Positions 32,670 to 37,767 of a DNA stretch of 37,767 bases are shown here, in pieces (the first letter of the stretch is position 1; each line of letters begins with the position of its first letter). The notes under the pieces were generated by a model. That model saw only the letters and a program-made list of their open reading frames with translations. It was not told the origin of the DNA and did no database searches. The stretch lies in NCBI GenBank assembly GCA_947491605.1, contig CANLJW010000008.1:1-37767 (forward strand). The letters are read 5' to 3'. The position numbers were made by a program, and so were the translations under genes. The DNA is from UBA7398 sp947491605 (GTDB taxonomy: Bacteria; Actinomycetota; Actinomycetes; Nanopelagicales; Nanopelagicaceae).

Positions 32670-33605
32670 TTATTTCTTTGTTCCAGCGGTTTTGCTCTCA
32701 ATTGTTACCACCATCAGTACGCCGATCACCACAATGGCCCCACCAAATACATATGAGACCGAAATTTTTTCATGTAAGAATATTGCGCCTAGCGAAATCG
32801 CGATTACCGGATTTACATATGCATATGTTGAAATCAAACCAATAGGAGCATTACTTATCAACCAAACATAAGAGCTATAAGCAACAATCGAACCGACCAG
32901 CGTCAAATAACTCCATCCGGCCCAACTAGTTCCGGTTGCATCAAAGAAATCAGCAAATTTTTCACCAGTAGTCAAGCCAACAACTACTAAAAGAAATCCA
33001 CCAGTAAGCATTTGATACATGGTTGAAATCATGGGGTTCTTAGGCATCGATAAACGAGGTGCAATATAACTACCAAGGGACCAACCAATATTTCCAACCA
33101 TAATCACCATCGCCCAAAAGAACATCAACCCAGTGCTTGCGCCATTTAGTGGAGTAACACTGCCTGGTTTTAGAAGAAATGCGACACCGATAAATCCAAT
33201 TACAACACCAAGCCAACTCAAATTACTTGGAGGATTGTGATCAACGGTTCGAAAAATTGCGATCCAGAAAGGAAGTGCAGAAATTATTAGCGCAGCGATC
33301 CCGCTAGGAACATACTGTTGGCCTAACGCTACCGAACCAATTGCAACTCCTAAAAGCGTGCCACCCATTATCGAAGCGTTTAGAAACTCAGCTCGCGGAA
33401 TAATTAATGACCGCCAACCATTCTTTGCCCCAAGTACAACTATAAGGATTGATGTTGCTGCTAAAAATCTGGTACCCATTGCTAAAAGCGGTGGCATCGA
33501 TTCGATTGCCAGCGCAATTCCGTAGTAAGTAGAACCCCAAATGATGTAGACCGACCAGAGCGATAGCCAAACTTTCGTTTTATTAGAATTACCCGAATTT
33601 GGCAC
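32670..33605 (-). CDS. EamA-family DMT transporter
   Basis: 311-aa drug/metabolite transporter with ten hydrophobic helices in two EamA repeats (about 12-145 and 160-300). IIWGSTYYGIALAIE in helix 1 and PSGIAALIISALPFWIA in helix 4 are typical of the YedA-like amino-acid/metabolite exporters. It starts at GTG 33605; no ATG fits the first helix, and no Shine-Dalgarno or six-base TANNNT is visible, so the start is less certain. It is convergent with glnA and shares its terminator. The substrate is unknown. Confidence 0.86.
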   Translation of the reverse strand: MPNSGNSNKTKVWLSLWSVYIIWGSTYYGIALAIESMPPLLAMGTRFLAATSILIVVLGAKNGWRSLIIPRAEFLNASIMGGTLLGVAIGSVALGQQYVPSGIAALIISALPFWIAIFRTVDHNPPSNLSWLGVVIGFIGVAFLLKPGSVTPLNGASTGLMFFWAMVIMVGNIGWSLGSYIAPRLSMPKNPMISTMYQMLTGGFLLVVVGLTTGEKFADFFDATGTSWAGWSYLTLVGSIVAYSSYVWLISNAPIGLISTYAYVNPVIAISLGAIFLHEKISVSYVFGGAIVVIGVLMVVTIESKTAGTKK

Positions 33606-33689
33606 AGCGCCATTGAACTCGTATTTCTCTAAAAATACCTAATCGGCACAGTCGAAAAATGTAATTCTCGACTCAGGTTAGGTTAGTAG

Positions 33690-33695
33690 TAGGCT
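33690..33695 (+). promoter_or_regulatory. probable -10 element of the ABC exporter operon
   Basis: TAGGCT lies nine bases before the ATG at 33705, leaving a leader of only two or three bases, slightly longer than at the strictly leaderless genes. Confidence 0.4.
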
Positions 33696-33704
33696 CGCAA
33701 ACCT

Positions 33705-35414
33705 ATGCATAGCACGCCCTTTGATCACCTTCCGCTAAAGAATCCTGGTAATCCAGAACTTGCTTCGGTCGCGCGTTTTCTTCTATGGATAATTCGCGGG
33801 CAGAAGCGAGTTCTCGCAACTGGAACTTTTTTTGGTGTAGTAAATTTATTGAGCCTCGCAATTTTGCCAGGGGTCCTCGGTCATGGCATTCAAGCAATAG
33901 CGGACGACAACCAAGAATCTTTAAAAAATTGGGTCCTAGTTACGTTATTGGTCGGTGGTATCCAAGCTTTCACTGGCATCATGCGCCATCGTCGCGCGAT
34001 TTCGAATTGGATGTCGTGCGCAACCCGATTGCAACAATTAATAAGTGATAAAGCGATCTCACTGGGTGCAGACCTACCTCGGTTGGTTTCTACTGGTGAA
34101 GTTTCGGCAATCAACTCAAATGATGTTGAGCGAGTATCAGGCGCTTTTGATTTAATCCCCAGATTAATTGGGGCGTTCGTCTCATTCTTTTTTGTCGCAA
34201 TCTTATTAATAAAATCCTCGCCAACTTTAGGTGTTATGGTAGTAATCGGAGTTCCGTTGATGAGCTTATTAATCGCTCCGATAATTAAGCCGCTCCAAAG
34301 CCGCGAGTCAATTCAACGAGAGAAATTGTCACGCTCATCAAATTTAGCTTCCGACACTGTTGCTGGTTTAAGAATCCTTAGGGGAATTGGTGGCGAAGCA
34401 TCATTTTTAGCACGGTTTCGGATTGCATCCCAAGAAGTAAGAACTGCCGCAGTCCGAACTGCGAAGATGCGATCACTCCTCGAAGGCATGCAAATAATTT
34501 TGCCAGGTGCGTTGATTGTTGGCGTTATCTGGACTGGTGGATCTCTCGTTGCTCAGGGAGATTTAAAGGTAGGCGAACTTCTAGCTTTTTATGGCTATAG
34601 CTCGTTTTTAATGGTGCCGCTACAAATCATGACGGAATCCGCACAGCGAATTACCTCTGCGGTAGTCGCAGCGCGACGAGTTATTAGATTGTTGAGCGTC
34701 GAAAACTTACACAGTTGGGGCGTTTCTCAAGCTCCTAATATTTCGGGTGAACTAAAAGATACGATTTCTGGGATTTCAATCGCTGCTGGGGAATTCGTCG
34801 GAATTGTTTGCGATGACGCACTGACTGCTGACGATATTTGTGATCGATTAGGTGGCTACCTAGATGCTGAGAAAATTTTCATTGCGAACGCGCCATTGCA
34901 ATCGTTTACCCGAGAATCAATTCGGAGTGCGATATTTTCGCAAGAAAAAGAACCAGCGATTTTATCCGGGACAATAAACTCACATTTTGATGTTCCAGCC
35001 ACCAAGCGGCTCTCAATTGATCAAGCGCTAACGGCCGCGTCCGCAATGGATATTTTAGATTCGTTAGATGGCGATGGTTACAGCGCTGAAGTTGTAGAAC
35101 GCGGTCGTACACTTTCTGGCGGGCAACGTCAACGATTATCGCTTGCAAGATCGCTTTATGTGGATGCACCGATACTGATTTTGGATGATCCAACCAGTGC
35201 AGTTGATGCTCATACCGAAGCTCGAATCGCCGCGCGATTACGGGAAGTAAGAAATCATCAGACTACAATAATTTTTACAACTTCGCCTTTAATTCTCGAT
35301 CATACCGATCGGGTAATTCTTTTAGTTAATGGCTACTTAAAAAACACTGGAACGCATCAAAATTTACTTACTACCGATAACACCTACCGAGATTTGGTGG
35401 TGCGCGGCGAATGA
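33705..35414 (+). CDS. ABC exporter half, nucleotide domain without Walker A
   Basis: 569-aa half-transporter with a six-helix type-I exporter domain (about 35-325) and an ATPase domain (about 345-569). The Walker A loop is gone: where GxxGxGKS should be, the sequence is GIVCDDALTADD (366-377). Walker B is ILILDDPTSAVD with Asp495 in place of the catalytic Glu, and the H-loop histidine is missing (TTSP, 525-528). The signature LSGGQRQR (470-477) is perfect. So it cannot bind ATP in the usual way itself but can complete a partner's site. The partner gene follows with an ATGA overlap. Confidence 0.92.
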   Translation: MHSTPFDHLPLKNPGNPELASVARFLLWIIRGQKRVLATGTFFGVVNLLSLAILPGVLGHGIQAIADDNQESLKNWVLVTLLVGGIQAFTGIMRHRRAISNWMSCATRLQQLISDKAISLGADLPRLVSTGEVSAINSNDVERVSGAFDLIPRLIGAFVSFFFVAILLIKSSPTLGVMVVIGVPLMSLLIAPIIKPLQSRESIQREKLSRSSNLASDTVAGLRILRGIGGEASFLARFRIASQEVRTAAVRTAKMRSLLEGMQIILPGALIVGVIWTGGSLVAQGDLKVGELLAFYGYSSFLMVPLQIMTESAQRITSAVVAARRVIRLLSVENLHSWGVSQAPNISGELKDTISGISIAAGEFVGIVCDDALTADDICDRLGGYLDAEKIFIANAPLQSFTRESIRSAIFSQEKEPAILSGTINSHFDVPATKRLSIDQALTAASAMDILDSLDGDGYSAEVVERGRTLSGGQRQRLSLARSLYVDAPILILDDPTSAVDAHTEARIAARLREVRNHQTTIIFTTSPLILDHTDRVILLVNGYLKNTGTHQNLLTTDNTYRDLVVRGE

Positions 35415-37270
35415 AGTTCTTTAAGCATAAATACCCAAAACCAGTCGATGAGAAACGGTTGCCAGCAAGTGCATATCCGGCTCCACCAGAAGATGCCGCA
35501 CGAATCGAAAAAGGTTTTGGGTTGGAACGCGCTGCAAATCGATTGCCGATCGCAACAGAGAAAACTGTAAATAAAGAGATGTGGTCACTTTTATTAGCCA
35601 ACAAAAATGGTTTTATCTGGGTGGCGATTTTTCAATTATTCACCACCATTGCCGCTCTAATACCACCACGAGCATTTGGGAATTTGTTGGAGCGCCTAAA
35701 AACTGATCCGCAAAATGTTGTGTTATCAAAAACCATAATAATTGTGATTTCAGCTTTAGTTGTGCAAACAATACTTGTCTATCTAACTAAAGTGCGAGCT
35801 TCAATACTTGGTGAATTTGTACTCTCATCCCTGCGCGAAAGATTTATCGAACGAGCAGTCCAGCTACCCCCAAATGTTGTCGAACGGGCTGGCTCTGGTG
35901 AACTTCTTACTAGGACTACAACCGATATTGATAAAGTAACTTGGGCAGTCCGAGACGCTGTTCCAATTATTACGATCTGCTTAGTACAGATTCTTGGAAT
36001 ATCAGTTGCAATTGCATTTACTGCGCCAATCTTTTTTGCAGCAATATTTATTGGAATTCCATTTCTTTTTGCCGGAACCCGTTGGTATCTGAGACGATCA
36101 CCACAGGCTTACCGCGTTGAATCTTCTTCTTATGCGATTGTGAATTCGGTGTTGATTGAAACTGCTGAATCAGGTCGCACGATAGATGCGCTTCGATTAG
36201 GTGAAGAACGAAGTTTGCGTACTCACGCCACAATTTCTCGTTGGTTGCAATGGGAGCGTTATACATTACGGCTGCGCACTAGATGGTTCCCACTTGTTGA
36301 AACCAATTACATAATTCCAGTCAGCGCTGTCTTATTAATGGGTTCCTACCTTTATCATGATAATAAAATTTCGATAGCGCTAATAACTTCGGGCCTGTTA
36401 TACGCCCAAATGTTGGCCAACCCAATAGAGCGAATGCTCTGGTGGATCGACGAATTACAAACTGGAAAAGCTTCACTCTCTCGACTTCTTGGTATCTATG
36501 AAATTGAAGAGCGGGAAATTCGAAACGCTTCCCCAGATGGCGAAGAAATTTCCGGCGAAAATGTCACATACGGTTATCGTGAAGGCCGCGATGTTTTAAA
36601 AAATCTTTCTTTCCTTGTTTCACCTGGTACGAAGTTAGCAATTGTTGGGCCATCGGGTGCTGGTAAATCAACGTTGGGTAGATTATTAGCGGGCGTACAG
36701 CCGCCTAACCGCGGAAAAATAACAGTCGGTGGCGCTGAGATCGGTTATCTACCAGTCGAACAAGCCCGTACCGAAGTGGCTTTAGTAACCCAAGAACACC
36801 ATGTATTTGTGGGCACGTTAAAAGAAAACGTAACACTAGCGCGGCCGCATGCCACCGATGATGAAGTATGGCGCGCATTAGCCGCAGTTGATGCGAGCGA
36901 ATGGGCGAAAAATTTACCGGAGGAATTAGCCACAGTTTTGGGTACAGGTGGTCATCGATTGTTACCGGCGCAAGCACAGCAATTAGCGCTAGCGCGATTA
37001 GTGCTAGCTGATCCGCACACATTAATTTTGGATGAAGCAACTTCCCTATTGGATCAAAAAGCTGCTAAACATTTAGAAGCATCGCTCGGAGCAGTACTTT
37101 CGGGCCGAACTGTAATCGCCATTGCACATCGCTTACAAAGCGCTCACGATGCAGATCTGATTGCGGTTATTGAAGAAGGCAAAATTACCGAATGGGGATC
37201 GCACGATAATTTGATGAAAGCTGATGGCGCATATGCAAAACTTTGGCGATCTTGGCGTGATGAGAATTAA
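35411..37270 (+). CDS. ABC exporter half, nucleotide domain with degenerate signature
   Basis: 619-aa half-transporter: an N-terminal ~65-residue extension, six helices, then an ATPase domain. Walker A GPSGAGKST (413-421), Walker B TLILDEATS with Glu542, and the H-loop AHRL (His573) are intact, but LSGGQ is replaced by LLPAQ (517-521, in HRLLPAQAQQLALAR). It complements the upstream half exactly: one active site from this Walker A and the partner's LSGGQ. I recall the PAQAQ variant in other actinobacterial exporters. The substrate is unknown. The start overlaps the previous stop by four bases. Confidence 0.93.
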   Translation: MKFFKHKYPKPVDEKRLPASAYPAPPEDAARIEKGFGLERAANRLPIATEKTVNKEMWSLLLANKNGFIWVAIFQLFTTIAALIPPRAFGNLLERLKTDPQNVVLSKTIIIVISALVVQTILVYLTKVRASILGEFVLSSLRERFIERAVQLPPNVVERAGSGELLTRTTTDIDKVTWAVRDAVPIITICLVQILGISVAIAFTAPIFFAAIFIGIPFLFAGTRWYLRRSPQAYRVESSSYAIVNSVLIETAESGRTIDALRLGEERSLRTHATISRWLQWERYTLRLRTRWFPLVETNYIIPVSAVLLMGSYLYHDNKISIALITSGLLYAQMLANPIERMLWWIDELQTGKASLSRLLGIYEIEEREIRNASPDGEEISGENVTYGYREGRDVLKNLSFLVSPGTKLAIVGPSGAGKSTLGRLLAGVQPPNRGKITVGGAEIGYLPVEQARTEVALVTQEHHVFVGTLKENVTLARPHATDDEVWRALAAVDASEWAKNLPEELATVLGTGGHRLLPAQAQQLALARLVLADPHTLILDEATSLLDQKAAKHLEASLGAVLSGRTVIAIAHRLQSAHDADLIAVIEEGKITEWGSHDNLMKADGAYAKLWRSWRDEN

Positions 37271-37315
37271 ATTTAACGGTAACCAGACCTAATCCCACAG
37301 TTTTCAAGATGCAGA

Positions 37316-37330
37316 TGCGAATGATTTGCA
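37316..37330 (+). promoter_or_regulatory. Nur/FUR-family operator candidate before the NiCoT gene
   Basis: TGCGAAT, G, ATTTGCA is a 7-1-7 inverted repeat with one mismatch. With its flanking A it reads TGCGA-N5-TTGCAA, close to the Streptomyces Nur box (TGCAA-N5-TTGCA type). It ends two bases before the -10 TAACCT, so a bound repressor would block polymerase. Confidence 0.5.
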
Positions 37331-37331
37331 A

Positions 37332-37337
37332 TAACCT
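37332..37337 (+). promoter_or_regulatory. -10 element, leaderless NiCoT promoter
   Basis: TAACCT, then TCACCT, then ATG at 37344. Confidence 0.55.
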
Positions 37338-37343
37338 TCACCT

Positions 37344-37767
37344 ATGCAGACCCAAACAGCCGAAAAGAGCTCACTACGAGCACATCTGCGCTTTGAGCGC
37401 CATGAAATCCCAGCTCTGGTTGGAACCATGGGAACCGTCCTTTTACTTCATATTCTGGGTTGGGGTCTATTTATCTATTACAACTCAAACCCTAAATACA
37501 ATTCAATTGTCGATGGTAAAGGTGCGCTGATTTATGCGGGTGCTGGTGCGCTCGCCTATTCCTTCGGGTTACGTCACGCTTTTGATGCAGACCACATAGC
37601 AGCTATCGATGACACAACTAGGTTGATGTTAGCAAAAGGAAAGAAACCACTTGGCGTTGGACTTTTCTTTTCATTGGGCCACTCAACAATTGTGCTTGCA
37701 CTTTCAATTGCAGTCGCAATCGCAGCGAAGCAAGCAGCAAAATTTCAGGAGAATTTCGCCGAAACTG
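37344..37767 (+). CDS. NiCoT-family nickel/cobalt transporter, partial
   Basis: High-affinity Ni2+/Co2+ permease; 141 residues are visible before the window ends. The family signature HX4DH is H78-D83-H84 (RHAFDADHIAAIDDTTR), and the second signature FFSLGHSTIV is at 108-117. Helices lie at about 22-46, 61-78 and 104-128. The transcript looks leaderless, and a Nur-like palindrome overlaps the promoter, pointing to nickel-responsive repression. Whether it carries nickel or cobalt cannot be told from these residues; the B12 importer elsewhere in the window makes cobalt less necessary. Confidence 0.93.
   Translation, partial: MQTQTAEKSSLRAHLRFERHEIPALVGTMGTVLLLHILGWGLFIYYNSNPKYNSIVDGKGALIYAGAGALAYSFGLRHAFDADHIAAIDDTTRLMLAKGKKPLGVGLFFSLGHSTIVLALSIAVAIAAKQAAKFQENFAET

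Overview
The window looks like the chromosome of a small, streamlined, low-GC actinobacterium, most likely a freshwater planktonic acI type (Nanopelagicales, Planktophila/Nanopelagicus-like). Reasons: actinobacterium-specific families (CtaF, DUF3043, DUF4191, AdoK, an SCO2322-like protein), AT-rich DNA, almost no intergenic space, 1-4 nt gene overlaps, and a gene order that from memory follows the Mycobacterium tuberculosis ctaF-ctaC-adoK-erpA and gcvT-pepB-dlaT-Rv2216-lipB-lipA-Rv2219-Rv2219A-glnA1 blocks. The taxon is an inference; no rRNA gene is present. Nearly all genes are housekeeping, and I see no phage, IS element, CRISPR array or tRNA. No stretch longer than about 300 bases lacks a gene.

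Layout. 1-2450 (-): FMN riboswitch, ribD, ribE and a partial ribB(A). 2667-5318: a zinc alcohol dehydrogenase, an HSL-family esterase and a divergent DUF4287/DUF1801 protein. 5342-8165 (-): cytochrome c oxidase genes ctaC-ctaD-ctaF. 8224-9533 (+): a cysteine-desulfurase-like protein that has lost its PLP lysine, paired with a TusA-like sulfur carrier. 9530-12701: adoK, an ErpA/HesB protein, nadA and a DUF3043 protein. 12710-13711 (-): an aldo/keto reductase. 13797-17897 (+): cobalamin riboswitch and a four-gene ECF importer operon (surface-anchored protein, EcfT, fused double ATPase, S component). 17860-18960 (-): gcvT. 19017-24163 (+): pepA, lpdA, E2 acyltransferase and a TIGR01777 protein. 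24160-27503 (-): MMPL transporter and an FAD oxidoreductase. 27629-30646 (+): lipB, lipA, a PlsC-type acyltransferase and DUF4191. 30643-30993 (-): RDD protein. 31184-32614 (+): glnA with a strong terminator. 32670-33605 (-): DMT exporter. 33705-37270 (+): a complementary, one-site heterodimeric ABC exporter. 37344-end (+): partial NiCoT nickel/cobalt transporter behind a Nur-like operator.

How it works together. lpdA, E2, lipB and lipA supply and use lipoate (2-oxoacid dehydrogenase), and gcvT belongs to the other lipoate-dependent complex. The cobalamin-controlled ECF system suggests vitamin B12 scavenging. The most striking global signal is regulatory: fifteen genes have a TANNNT hexamer placed 6 (once 7) nt upstream of the start codon, so transcription should begin at the start codon and most transcription units look leaderless. 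Shine-Dalgarno sequences appear mainly where there is a 5' UTR (glnA, pepA, lpdA, E2, and the two riboswitch genes). At both riboswitch genes the Shine-Dalgarno lies in a hairpin that could be the expression platform.
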